DNA of 44,519 nucleotides from Clostridiales bacterium (GCA_019415985.1 DXYE01000004.1:13788-58306); one strand, 5' to 3'. Positions 33,586-41,941 are shown, counted from the stretch's first letter. Made by a program: numbers and translations. Notes: generated by a model from the sequence alone, not told the origin.

Positions 33586-34584
33586 TCAACACGCTCCTTT
33601 CCGAAAAAGCAACAGGTAAAGAAAATACATTCCCCCGCCGATGGTGATAAAGGTGCTGATAGGCACCGCAAAAGAGAAAACATGTTCCATAATGACCTGG
33701 CCCGCAATAATAGTAAGCATCCCCATAAGGGAAGCTCCTATTATGAGCTGCGTGTGTCTGTAGGTTTTTAGAAGCTGCCTTGCAAGGTTTGCTATAATGA
33801 GTCCGAGGAAAGAAATCGGACCTACCATCGCTGTTGCAATCGAGATACAGAGCACCACGCCAAGCAGCAGTCTGCGAATCACCTTGTCGTATTCCACCCC
33901 GAGATTGATTGCCTGATCTTTTCCCAATGTAATGACATCAAGAAGAGCCATATCCTTTCTCAAAAAGAAGATCAATGCAGAAAGGAGCAGAAGCGAAAGT
34001 ACGATAATATCAGAATTTACATTATTGAAATCCGCCACCAGAGACACAAGCAGGGTGTCGTACTCATTGGGATCCATCACTCGGATCATCGTGGATTGGA
34101 TGCTCCCGAAAAATGAGGTTAGCACCGTCCCTATCAGTAGGACATACAAGATATTGTGGTTTGTTTTCTTAAATAAATAAGAATACACAAATGTTGCAAC
34201 GACGCTCATAACAACCAAATCTACTATAAAAGCAAGATTTATATTTGTCACGAATACGCTTGCCGAGCCAGCTGCAAATACCAACGCTGTATGTACAAGC
34301 GTGTACATAGCGTTCATACCTAAAAGGCAGGGAGTTACGATTCGGTTGTTTATAATCGACTGAAAGACGATCGATGCACTGCCAATGGCAAAGGACGCTA
34401 TCAACATTACGATTAATGTCGGGATTCTCAGCCGCAGCACAAACTCAAACAATTTCGAATTGTACATTTTGGAATCAATCAGCAGATACGCTATGGCAGC
34501 CACGAAAACAAGTGCTGACAAAATAATCAGTTTTTTGATATTTGACTTATGTGCCTTTGAGTAATAAACGTCTGTGTTTGTCAT
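33586..34584 (-). CDS. Siderophore ABC transporter permease (second)
   Basis: A 332-residue FecCD-family permease with about nine hydrophobic segments. The coupling region LGKDQAINLGVEY and the signature MVGPISFLGLIIANLARQLL are conserved in this family, which imports ferric siderophores. The N terminus has one extra soluble stretch before the first segment. Its start overlaps the stop of the first permease by 4 bases (ATGA), so the two are translationally coupled and presumably form a heterodimeric channel, as YclN/YclO and FatD/FatC do. Confidence 0.92.
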   Translation of the reverse strand: MTNTDVYYSKAHKSNIKKLIILSALVFVAAIAYLLIDSKMYNSKLFEFVLRLRIPTLIVMLIASFAIGSASIVFQSIINNRIVTPCLLGMNAMYTLVHTALVFAAGSASVFVTNINLAFIVDLVVMSVVATFVYSYLFKKTNHNILYVLLIGTVLTSFFGSIQSTMIRVMDPNEYDTLLVSLVADFNNVNSDIIVLSLLLLSALIFFLRKDMALLDVITLGKDQAINLGVEYDKVIRRLLLGVVLCISIATAMVGPISFLGLIIANLARQLLKTYRHTQLIIGASLMGMLTIIAGQVIMEHVFSFAVPISTFITIGGGMYFLYLLLFRKGAC

Positions 34585-35627
34585 TTACAGCCTCCTCCTT
34601 CCTTTGAGAACGCTCTTTTCAGGCTGATAGATTTTCTCCCGTGGTTTATTTTGTATATGAGAAGTCCTATAAAAAGGATACTTCCGAATATACCGACAAT
34701 CAATTCAATCGGCAATTCATAAGGCATAATAACGCTTCTCGCAATCATATCGGTTATCAGGACAAACACAGCGCCAAACAGTGCGGTATCAATGAGCGTT
34801 CCTCTGATTTTATCACCCTTGAACATCGCTATTATGTTCGGAACAATCAGGCCTATGTAAGATATCTGCCCTACAACACTAACGACGCTTGCGGTTATCA
34901 TGGAGGCAAGCGTAAGTCCGAGAAACAGTATGCGCTTGTAGTTTACTCCAAGATTTTGAGAGAAATCTCTGCCCATTCCTACGATGTTAAAGTGGTTTGC
35001 ATATAGTAATGCAATGATTACAAGAGGGGCAGCCATATAAACCAATTCGTAATTTCCTTTAATAATCAAGGAAAAAGAACCTATGAGAAAAGAAGAAAGC
35101 TGCTGCGTTACTTCAAACTTATAAGCAAGGAAGCTTGTCACGCCGCCTACCACATTGCCGAACATAATACCGATCAGTGGAACTAGAACGGTATCCTTAA
35201 ACTTGATTTTCTGAATAAACCATACGAATATCCATGTCCCAAGTATCGCTGTTGTGAAAGAAAACAGCATCCTTCCCCACATACTGATGTTAGGTATGAA
35301 AACAAGGGAAAGCATTATGCCAAACTGCGCCGATTGAATGGTTGCTCCGGTTGTCGGAGACACAAATTTGTTCATGCAAAGCTGCTGCATAATCAGTCCC
35401 GCCACACTCATTCCAACACCCGTACAAATAATAGCCAATAATCTTGGTATTCTTGAGAGCAAGAAAACTTTTAGCTCCATTCCAGCTTTGTCGGAGAACA
35501 GTGCAGCTAAATCAATATCAATAACACCAACAAAAAGTGATATTGCCGATAAGCCGATCAGTAAGCAAAGCAACACAACTGTCAATACGTATTTCTTTAT
35601 AAAAAACCACCTCCAAAAAGTTAGCAT
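34581..35627 (-). CDS. Siderophore ABC transporter permease (first)
   Basis: A 348-residue FecCD-family permease with the expected membrane segments and the family stretches GVGMSVAGLIMQQL, GRDFSQNLGVNYKR and GQISYIGLIVPNIIA. The start is uncertain. The only in-frame ATG (35627) lies inside the 16-bp operator palindrome and has no ribosome binding site. A strong GGAGG sits inside the frame, 9 bases before an ATA codon at 35600-35598, after which the sequence KKYVLTVVLL matches where family members begin. A rare ATA start, or the TTG at codon 15, is therefore possible. Lower GC than the surrounding genes. Confidence 0.88.
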   Translation of the reverse strand: MLTFWRWFFIKKYVLTVVLLCLLIGLSAISLFVGVIDIDLAALFSDKAGMELKVFLLSRIPRLLAIICTGVGMSVAGLIMQQLCMNKFVSPTTGATIQSAQFGIMLSLVFIPNISMWGRMLFSFTTAILGTWIFVWFIQKIKFKDTVLVPLIGIMFGNVVGGVTSFLAYKFEVTQQLSSFLIGSFSLIIKGNYELVYMAAPLVIIALLYANHFNIVGMGRDFSQNLGVNYKRILFLGLTLASMITASVVSVVGQISYIGLIVPNIIAMFKGDKIRGTLIDTALFGAVFVLITDMIARSVIMPYELPIELIVGIFGSILFIGLLIYKINHGRKSISLKRAFSKEGGGCK

Positions 35628-35635
35628 ATGCTAAC
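35620..35635. promoter_or_regulatory. Operator palindrome in front of the permease genes
   Basis: GTTAGCATATGCTAAC, a perfect 16-bp palindrome immediately upstream of the GGAGG site. A near-copy, GTTAGCGTTTACTAAC, overlaps the promoter of the AraC gene at 36759-36774, and both continue CTCAT on the plus strand. The TTAG-n6-CTAA form resembles sites of iron-sensing DtxR-type repressors, but the AraC protein encoded here is an equally good candidate binder. Confidence 0.7.
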
Positions 35636-35743
35636 TCATGTTCAAAAAAGCAAACGCCTCTTCGGTGCGTAACAATAACAATTGTATAATAAGTTGCAGT
35701 GTTCTTCCGCTCCAAAAAGGGCATAAAAGGCTCCAATTAGACA

Positions 35744-36715
35744 TTATGTTATATTTTGTGCGACTGTATTTCGATACGCGGAGGGCGTGATTCCTTTAAT
35801 GGCACGAAACGCACTGGCAAACTTGCTTCCGTTATCATATCCGTGTTCGTTTGCAATTTCCAAGATAGATTTATCGGTGTGTTCAAGCATATATGCCGCA
35901 GATTCCATCTTTTTTGTTCTTATATACGTTCTGATAGGCACTCCGTAAACGTTTTTGAAGGTTTTTTTGATATGAGCGCCTGACATATGGAATTTTTCGA
36001 CAAGCTGTTCTAAAGTAATATGCTCATTTTTATGTTCCAACATATATTTGCTGATGTCTTTGGCAAGCTCGGCCTGGAATTTCGTGTATGTTCGATGCTC
36101 AAACTCGTTACGATGCTCCCAAACGCTCAGAAAAAGCAATAATTCTAACGTTTTAATCTTGAAATACCCCTTTTGAATTTTTTTAGGAATGGTATATAAC
36201 TCCGAAAAAATATGCTCAATGTATGGATTTGCACGGGCAATAAAGCCGCCGTTTCCGCCACAAAATTTTTCCGCAATTGCTTTTGGACGAACGTTTACAT
36301 CGTCAAGCAGGCGGGAAAGACATTGGGGTGCGTTAGCCAAATCAATCTGAATAGTTAATCCATGATAATGTCGAAGCGGATAATACAAGGACCCTGATAA
36401 ATTGTTTATATGAAAAATCGCCAAGTCACCAGAGGATAAAAAGCATAACTTTCCCTGAATGCTGCATTTTGAACGGCCTTCCCTGCAATGAATGATTTCT
36501 AACCTATCACTTGCGGCTGCCTGTTTTTCGGTAAAATGAATTTGGGGTATATGAGCGGCAGTATATAGAAATGTGATGCCGGGGAATACCTGGTAAACGG
36601 TTGTCGTATATTGTCCGGAATCCCTTTCTATTTTAATTTCATCGCTTGCTGCTTTCTCTAACGGCATCTCGTTCTTATTTCCGAATGGTTCTTCAGTGCA
36701 TTGATTGATAAACAT
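35744..36715 (-). CDS. AraC-family transcriptional regulator
   Basis: A 323-residue regulator. The C-terminal about 100 residues carry the double helix-turn-helix of the AraC family: ITLEQLVEKFHMSGAHIKKTFKNV, then KSILEIANEHGYDNGSKFASAF followed by GITPSAYR. The N-terminal part is a probable ligand-binding domain without a clear family signature; in related regulators next to FecCD genes it senses a ferric siderophore. It is the first minus-strand gene of the uptake locus, 116 bases before the permease, and shares its operator with it. A promoter with perfect spacing lies upstream. Confidence 0.9.
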   Translation of the reverse strand: MFINQCTEEPFGNKNEMPLEKAASDEIKIERDSGQYTTTVYQVFPGITFLYTAAHIPQIHFTEKQAAASDRLEIIHCREGRSKCSIQGKLCFLSSGDLAIFHINNLSGSLYYPLRHYHGLTIQIDLANAPQCLSRLLDDVNVRPKAIAEKFCGGNGGFIARANPYIEHIFSELYTIPKKIQKGYFKIKTLELLLFLSVWEHRNEFEHRTYTKFQAELAKDISKYMLEHKNEHITLEQLVEKFHMSGAHIKKTFKNVYGVPIRTYIRTKKMESAAYMLEHTDKSILEIANEHGYDNGSKFASAFRAIKGITPSAYRNTVAQNIT

Positions 36716-36758
36716 TTTCTGACTTCCTGTTCGTGTTGTATCTCTATTCAGCGCAATG

Positions 36759-36805
36759 GTTAGCGTTTACTAACTCATTATAACTTAAATAAACAGATTC
36801 GTCAA
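36759..36805 (-). promoter_or_regulatory. Promoter and operator of the AraC regulator gene
   Basis: On the minus strand TTGACG (36805-36800), a 17-bp spacer, TATAAT (36782-36777), directly followed by the palindrome-like GTTAGTAAACGCTAAC (36774-36759). The operator would cover the transcription start, the classical position for repression. Confidence 0.8.
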
Positions 36806-37191
36806 TCATTTTCTGTAAAAAACCAACCCAAAATAATACGGAAAAATAAAAGTAACACCATATTTAGATAAAAGTTTCTTTTGAATGATCGGGATCACAT
36901 CGTAAAATACAGGTTCGCTGTTCGCAACCGTTCCTGTTCTTGGCGTTCGGATTTCTTCTTCCGCTGCTGTGTTTTTTTGAATACTGTTCGCCATAAACGT
37001 CAACGGTCAGAACGTTTCCGTTTCACTGCCCAGCTGACCCGCAATATTCCGTTAACTGTCATACATTATCAGCGGATCATATTTCTCGCAACAAGCCAAC
37101 CACACACGAAAAACGGCAAAACGCTGTTCTATCATTCCACAAGTCATGAAAGATGCGGATAAGAGAGCGTCAGGGCGTTAGTCCACAAAGA
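36806..37191. other. Intergenic stretch, no confident gene
   Basis: AT-rich at the left and more mixed to the right. A 61-65-codon minus-strand frame (36806 to about 37003) has reasonable composition but no ribosome binding site, so I leave it uncalled; it could be a remnant at the border of the AT-rich segment. Confidence 0.3.
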
Positions 37192-37222
37192 TTTCAGTGA
37201 GGGAGCCTTACCTCGCTGAAAA
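37192..37222 (-). terminator. Terminator-like hairpin after pyrE
   Basis: TTTCAGTGAGG (37192-37202) and CCTCGCTGAAA (37211-37221) form an 11-bp stem with one G-U pair and an 8-nt loop. On the minus strand it is followed by ATCTTTG. It lies about 120 bases beyond the pyrE stop. Confidence 0.55.
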
Positions 37223-37342
37223 AAATGGGGTTCCCGCCTAAGAGGCGTGGCACATAAAATCACAGTTATAACCTCGTAAGCCAAACAGACGCATAGGCTC
37301 CTGCGTAAAGGAGCTCACAGAAGGCCTCGATCCCTTCCTGCC

Positions 37343-38017
37343 TTATTTCTCACAGTATTTGGATATATATGTTTCCATCTGCGTTCGGCGTTCATCGTCC
37401 AAATATACTTTTCCTTCAATTTCCCGTCCATACAGGTATTCAATGATTTCCCGAACGGTTACAATGGCATGTACCCTGATCCCATAGGACTCCAACAATT
37501 CCATTTTCGCTGTTCTGCCGCCGGGTCCGACCTCCATTCTGTCTACAGAGATCACCATATCCGTCACCTGAAGCGCCGCTGCCGCTTTCAGCTGCGGCAT
37601 AACCTCGCGGACGGCAGCGCCTGATGTGACAACATCTTCTATCAGCACAACGCGATCGCCGTCCCTCAGTTTAGCGCCCACAAAATTTCCGCCTTCTCCA
37701 TGGTCCTTCTCCTCCTTACGGTTGAAGCAGAACGGCTTGTCGATACCGTACAGACGATATAAGGCGCCTGCCGTCGCTGTTACCAGCGGTATCCCCTTGT
37801 AGGCCGGTCCAAACAGTACATCGTATGCGTCTCCGACCGACGTCCTCAGACACGAAGCGTATGCTTCTCCCAGCTCGCTGATCTGTCTTCCTGTCCGAAA
37901 GTTGCCGGTATTGATGAAATACGGACTTTTTCTTCCGCTTTTCGTTGTAAATTCCCCAAAGCGGAGTACTTCTGCACGTATGATATTGTGAATAAAATCA
38001 ATTTTATATTGTTCCAT
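37343..38017 (-). CDS. pyrE: Orotate phosphoribosyltransferase
   Basis: A 224-residue enzyme that joins orotate to PRPP to give orotidine monophosphate in pyrimidine synthesis. Seen are KSGRKSPYFINTGNF (orotate side), FGPAYKGIPL, the flexible catalytic loop RKEEKDHGEGG (100-110), and the PRPP-binding strand VVLIEDVVTSGAA (123-135). Length is typical of the longer clostridial form. GGAAAGGAAG precedes the ATG. No other pyr gene is in the window, so it is detached from the usual operon, and I see no PyrR-type attenuator upstream. Confidence 0.94.
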   Translation of the reverse strand: MEQYKIDFIHNIIRAEVLRFGEFTTKSGRKSPYFINTGNFRTGRQISELGEAYASCLRTSVGDAYDVLFGPAYKGIPLVTATAGALYRLYGIDKPFCFNRKEEKDHGEGGNFVGAKLRDGDRVVLIEDVVTSGAAVREVMPQLKAAAALQVTDMVISVDRMEVGPGGRTAKMELLESYGIRVHAIVTVREIIEYLYGREIEGKVYLDDERRTQMETYISKYCEK

Positions 38018-38253
38018 CTCTTGACTCTTCCTTTCCCGTTTCAGCCGTGGAATGCCACGCCGGCAAGACCGGCATAAAACATCCCCGTCATCACGCTACC
38101 GCTATCTTACGCAAATGAATCACTTAACTAAAGCTTTTTTCTTTGATACGGATTCCCGGCGCCATGCTCGTTCTACGTCTCCGGCCGTCATATCGAAGCG
38201 GCTACAGGCATATACATAGGACGTCAGACGTAACCCAAATTGTATTTTTTGTG

Positions 38254-38496
38254 TCAGCTTCTGCCGAGCTTATCACAGCACTTTTTGCATACAAGCTTGC
38301 CGTGGAACATGACGACATCGTCTGCATTTCCACAGAAAATACATGCCGGTACATACTTTTTCAGCACAATTCGGTCTTCGTCCGTAAAAATTTCGATAGA
38401 ATCCCTCGGACCGATGTCCATAACCTTTCGGATCTCGATCGGCAACACGATACGCCCCAACTCATCGATTCTCTTGACCATTCCTGTGGATTTCAT
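38254..38496 (-). CDS. AbrB/SpoVT-like transition regulator with zinc-ribbon tail
   Basis: An 80-residue DNA-binding protein. Residues 1-48 are a swapped-hairpin AbrB domain (GMVKRIDELGRIVLPIEIRK, then DSIEIFTDEDRIVLKKY). The tail has paired cysteines CIFC (52-55) and CKKC (70-73) that should bind zinc; this tailed form is common in Clostridia. Such proteins act as dimers or tetramers on AT-rich promoters, often in the transition to stationary phase or sporulation. AAAGGA lies about 10 bases before the ATG. It is a single gene between pyrE and the spm genes; its targets are unknown. Confidence 0.93.
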   Translation of the reverse strand: MKSTGMVKRIDELGRIVLPIEIRKVMDIGPRDSIEIFTDEDRIVLKKYVPACIFCGNADDVVMFHGKLVCKKCCDKLGRS

Positions 38497-38754
38497 ATTA
38501 TGACCATTCCTTTCTTAGCAGAGGCATCTGGAGGATTCTTCCCTTCAGACTTTCAGCCTCTCGTTTTCAATTCACTAAACAACGGCTTTGCCTGGTATTC
38601 GATAAGCAGGCCGTGATGCCGAATTGTCGCTTCCAGAAGACGGCGAGCCCTTGCCTAAAAGCAACAATGACCGGCCTGCGCTTACCCATTCATAAATAAT
38701 GATGCCCAATTTTTAAAGAAACCATTTCCCTGTATACACATATTTTGCTCTGTC

Positions 38755-38913
38755 TCATTTTCTGCTTCTGACGGCTGCGATTTTTGCCCAGTCCAGCGTC
38801 ATCCGCCGCTCAATCAGCCGGTTCCATATATCCCATAAAACTTTCCATCGTTCACAAAAGGCAAGGTACCCATCCGGTGTAGTCCGGCCGAGAATTGTAA
38901 CTGCTGTCGAAAA
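38755..38913 (-). other. Protein-like minus-strand frame without a start, possible remnant
   Basis: A 52-codon frame ending at 38755 reads TILGRTTPDGYLAFCERW and then WNRLIERRMTLDWAKIAAV, which looks coding in composition. It has no start codon, and the same frame continues upstream past an in-frame TGA. It is either a remnant of a lost gene or chance; I recognise no family. Confidence 0.2.
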
Positions 38914-39458
38914 CGGTCAATGACGCCCGCAGCATAAAGGAATCAGAGCGGCATATTTTCGTGAGACTTTTTAATTTTCCGGCTATTTATTTTGTATTTA
39001 TCTGTAGTATGCCATATTTTGACAAATATGTCAACCAAAGACAGGTATTTTCATAAAAAATTCACGATTTTTATACCTTTTTCATCACTATCAATATAAG
39101 ATTGATAAAATTTTTGTTTATCATTTCACTTTCGACATAAAACCAAACCGCAGCGTGGTATTTTGGAGCTCGGATACTCTTTGAAATGATTCAGATTTGA
39201 CAAGTCCACATACAGAAACGGCCATAGCAGGTTAAGCGCTGATGCTGATAGACCCACTCCTGTTCGTCTGTACCGCAGCAGCAAAAGTCAGGCAGATATC
39301 TCAACATCCATTGGATTGCAAAAGTTCGTAGAAGGTGGACCGACATCCTATATTCAAGGTGAACGTCTGAGCAAAAGTGTTTACAGCAAAGCTTTCATAC
39401 AAATTAAATGCATTGCCCTATGTAAAATTTTTTATCTTTTTATGTTTTGGAGGTATCT
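38914..39458. other. AT-rich intergenic stretch upstream of spmA
   Basis: About 545 bases, very AT-rich at 38985-39130, with a CATATTT-TGAC-AAATATG hairpin near 39011 and an ATCAAT-ATAAG-ATTGAT hairpin near 39090. Presumably it contains the spmA promoter; no gene seen. Confidence 0.4.
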
Positions 39459-40100
39459 ATGCTCGGTAAAATTTTCGGCGCATTTTGTGTCATCGCCTGT
39501 TTGACCGCCATTTGTACGGGAAACTCCGCCGCACTCAGTGATGCTGTTTTTGCCGGTGCCGACAGTGCCGTCAAGCTGGTATTTTCCCTTGTTGGTATGA
39601 TGTGCCTATGGTGCGGCATACTGCGAGTTCTGGAGGAAGCCGGCGTAACGGAGCGGCTGGCTAAAATTTTATCCCCGCTCATGCGGCTGATGTTTCCGGA
39701 CGCGTATAAAAATAAAAAAGGAATTCGCGAAATTTCAGCAAGTATCAGCGCGAATCTACTCGGAATCGGGAATGCAGCAACTCCTCTCGGCATTCGCGCG
39801 ATGAAAGAGCTGGACCGCGGAAATCCTGTCCCGGGAACCGCAACGGATGACATGGCGACCTTTGTTGCGCTCAACACCGCATCCTTCAGTATCCTGCCGA
39901 CCACACTGCTGACAATGCGCCGCGCCGCCGGCTCCCAAAATCCCTTTGCTATCATGCCGGCCGTTTGGTTATGTTCCCTATGCGGCGCTGTTCTTGCCGT
40001 GCTGCTGGCAAGAACCCTTCGGCATTTTTCTCCCGCCGTCCGCACGCCGGGGAGAATGAAAAAAACTGCCTGTTTCTGTTCAGAAAAGGACGAAAGATAA
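39459..40100 (+). CDS. spmA: Spore maturation protein A
   Basis: A 213-residue membrane protein of the nucleoside-recognition (Gate) family, needed in Bacillus for proper dehydration of the spore core. The N-terminal hydrophobic hairpin, GMMCLWCGILRVLEEAG and NLLGIGNAATPLGIRAMKEL are characteristic of SpmA. ATG 39459 is preceded by GGAGG at 5-base spacing. The C-terminal tail (RTPGRMKKTACFC) is longer and more polar than I would expect. spmB follows after 130 bases, which supports the assignment and shows that the organism can form endospores. Confidence 0.92.
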   Translation: MLGKIFGAFCVIACLTAICTGNSAALSDAVFAGADSAVKLVFSLVGMMCLWCGILRVLEEAGVTERLAKILSPLMRLMFPDAYKNKKGIREISASISANLLGIGNAATPLGIRAMKELDRGNPVPGTATDDMATFVALNTASFSILPTTLLTMRRAAGSQNPFAIMPAVWLCSLCGAVLAVLLARTLRHFSPAVRTPGRMKKTACFCSEKDER

Positions 40101-40230
40101 AAACGCCTCTTCATTTTTACCGAACAAATGCCGTCTGCATTTTACCTCTTATCCGCGGCTTTAGCGCAGACCAGACGTTTTGTATAACCGTTTTTTTATC
40201 CTTTTGAAGAATGAAAGGGGATGTTTGAGC

Positions 40231-40758
40231 TTGTCACTGGATTCCGCAGTCTCATATGTTCTTCCTGTCCTTTTCCTTGGCTTCGGAGCGCTCCTGCTCT
40301 TTTCAAAGGTTCAGTATTTTGAAGCGTTTCTGTCGGGTGCACGAGAGGGTTTAAAAACCGCAGTGCAGCTTCTTCCCACCCTTCTTGCCCTCGTTGTCGG
40401 TGTTACGATGCTGCGGGCCTCCGGCGCTCTTGAGCTTCTTGCTCATACGCTGGCGCCGCTTTGCGAACGAATCGGCCTTCCTGCGGATCTTGTTCCGCTG
40501 GTTCTGGTAAGGCCGGTATCCGGTAGCGCCTCTACTGCGGTTCTGAATGAAATCTTTGTAAACTGCGGTCCCGATAGCTTGAGCGGTCTTATGGCTTCCG
40601 TCATGCTCGGATCGTCCGAAACCATGATCTATGTAACTTCCGTTTATTACGGGGCCATCAGCATCCGAAGGACCCGACATACCCTGCTTTGTTCCGGACT
40701 GGTCATGATCTTCAGTATCTTTTTTTCGGTACTTCTTTGCCGTCTTCTTTTCTGTTAA
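40231..40758 (+). CDS. spmB: Spore maturation protein B
   Basis: A 175-residue membrane protein, partner of SpmA in spore core dehydration. Four or five hydrophobic segments and the signature RPVSGSASTAVLNEIF identify it, followed by LGSSETMIYVTSVYYG. The start is not an ATG: TTG 40231 lies 10 bases after GAAAGGGG and is my choice, with TTG 40225 as the alternative. An ATG at 40221 is out of frame. The gap to spmA has no terminator, so the two are probably co-transcribed. Confidence 0.9.
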   Translation: MSLDSAVSYVLPVLFLGFGALLLFSKVQYFEAFLSGAREGLKTAVQLLPTLLALVVGVTMLRASGALELLAHTLAPLCERIGLPADLVPLVLVRPVSGSASTAVLNEIFVNCGPDSLSGLMASVMLGSSETMIYVTSVYYGAISIRRTRHTLLCSGLVMIFSIFFSVLLCRLLFC

Positions 40759-40871
40759 AAACCGTGTGTTTTCGCCGCAATGACTAATTTTGGGCATTGT
40801 CTGCATATTTTTCGTTCATTTGAGAAAAATAAGAGTGAAAACGATCATGCAGAGAGGATGATAGAATCACG

Positions 40872-41150
40872 ATGGAACAGAAAAGCGAAAGAAAAAAGAC
40901 AGAGAAAAGCAAGGCTATGAAAGCGGTCAATGCATATAGAGACACTGGACATTCCACAGATCCGCTCGGCATGTATACCGGCGTAACCTCGGATACCCCC
41001 TCCGCTTCGACGCTCATGAGAGTCGACCAAGCTACGGATAACGGCAAACAGTTCTACAGACTGCATTCTCCTGAAAAGCCGTATCTCGAGGCGCACAAGC
41101 GAGAACCGCGCTCTGGCGAGATGCCCGTGCAGGATGCTGACGATCTATAA
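40872..41150 (+). CDS. Small uncharacterised soluble protein
   Basis: A 92-residue hydrophilic protein, very rich in Lys, Glu, Asp and Thr, with no membrane segment, signal peptide or cysteine. It contains DPLGMYTGVT in the middle and ends PVQDADDL; I recall similar motifs in short clostridial proteins of unknown function, which is recollection rather than a search result. AGAGG lies upstream of the ATG at moderate spacing (about 17 bases). Its position right after spmB raises the possibility of a spore-related role, but nothing else supports it. Probably intrinsically disordered. Confidence 0.6.
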   Translation: MEQKSERKKTEKSKAMKAVNAYRDTGHSTDPLGMYTGVTSDTPSASTLMRVDQATDNGKQFYRLHSPEKPYLEAHKREPRSGEMPVQDADDL

Positions 41151-41340
41151 GCCAAAACTTTTGAAAGCCTCCTTAAACAGTATTCATGTATCCGCCTATT
41201 GTGACAGCATGTTTATTGCACAAGTATCCCGTTGAATGACAGCGGATTTTTTGAAGTAAAATTGCTGCCTCGCTGACAGCGGAAACTGCAGAACATGTTT
41301 GAAATTGAAAGCTGTCAAAGCACCGGAGAACCGTGGAAGG
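41151..41340. other. Intergenic stretch before the repeat elements
   Basis: Runs from the small protein gene into the palindromic repeat elements; no gene seen. Confidence 0.4.
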
Positions 41341-41419
41341 CCGTGCATTGCAGATTTGTCAGACTGAGCAAAGCTCAGTCTGACAAATCGCCCGGCTTTT
41401 TATGGTATCATGTGCACGG
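41341..41419 (+). repeat. Palindromic promoter-like repeat element, copy A
   Basis: A 79-bp element starting CCGTGCAT and ending GTGCACGG (7 of 8 inverted). Inside, 41353-41369 pair exactly with 41373-41389 (17 bp, AAA loop), followed by CCCGGCTTTTTA and an extended -10-like TGGTATCAT. It is the counterpart of copies B and C. Confidence 0.75.
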
Positions 41420-41452
41420 CATTAAATCACATCACCGTAAAGCTTTTGTGAG

Positions 41453-41528
41453 CCGTGGCAGTTTCGGATGACTGAACTAGTTCAGTCATCCGAAACTGCC
41501 GGTATTTTTCATGATATAATAATCGCAC
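41453..41528 (+). repeat. Palindromic promoter-like repeat element, copy B
   Basis: It begins CCGTG. A spacer-free 44-bp perfect palindrome (41457-41478 against 41479-41500) is followed by CGGTATTTTTCA and the extended -10 TGATATAAT (41512-41520), ending in CGCACG. The linker between A and B contains ATCACCGTAAAGCTT (41431-41445), which also flanks copy C. Confidence 0.75.
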
Positions 41529-41634
41529 GAAAACCTGTTTTTAAGAACCTTGTTATCATCCATTTTGGCTTCTACCTTACGACTGCACCGTATGCTTCAC
41601 ATAAACACAATGATTTTTGACATAAGAGATACAA

Positions 41635-41674
41635 AAGCCCCTTCTGTCTGAAATTTCACAGGCAGGAGGGGCTT
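41635..41674. terminator. Hairpin resembling a strong terminator
   Basis: AAGCCCCT at 41635 pairs with AGGGGCTT ending at 41674, with further CTG and CAG pairs inside and a loop AAATTTCA. No gene immediately precedes it on the plus strand apart from the small protein 480 bases away; it may stop transcription from the repeat-element promoters. Confidence 0.6.
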
Positions 41675-41889
41675 CATAGGAATCAGGTGCATCAGTCGCT
41701 CGGCGGAGGACGGAACTTACGCATAAAAGTCAGAGGCCGGCGCATAGAGACGCGCGCGGCTTTTCTTTTTTGATACTAATTTCAATCCTTCGTACTTCCA
41801 TTTTCATCACATATACTAATTGCCTGCCAAAATCAACCTGCCATGAAGGATAATTGCCGTATCGTCAGGACACGATGAGAAACTCAGCC

Positions 41890-41920
41890 AAAACGGCAGA
41901 GCCTGGGGCTCTGCCGTTTT
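41890..41920 (-). terminator. Terminator of the hydratase gene
   Basis: AAAACGGCAGAGCC (41890-41903) pairs exactly with GGCTCTGCCGTTTT (41907-41920), with a TGG loop. It lies 21 bases beyond the minus-strand stop and carries its T-run in the stem end, so it could work in both directions. Confidence 0.8.
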
Positions 41921-41941
41921 GAGAAATGGAAGGACGTCTAT

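Noticed and set aside
35644..35672. Terminator between the AraC gene and the permease
   Set aside because: The stem on the minus strand is only about 4 bp although a T-run follows; too weak to call.
36806..37003. Minus-strand 61-65-codon frame
   Set aside because: Reasonable composition but no ribosome binding site and no recognisable family; kept only as a possible remnant.
38143..38616. Plus-strand frame opposite the AbrB-like gene
   Set aside because: It is the shadow of a clear AbrB-domain gene on the minus strand.
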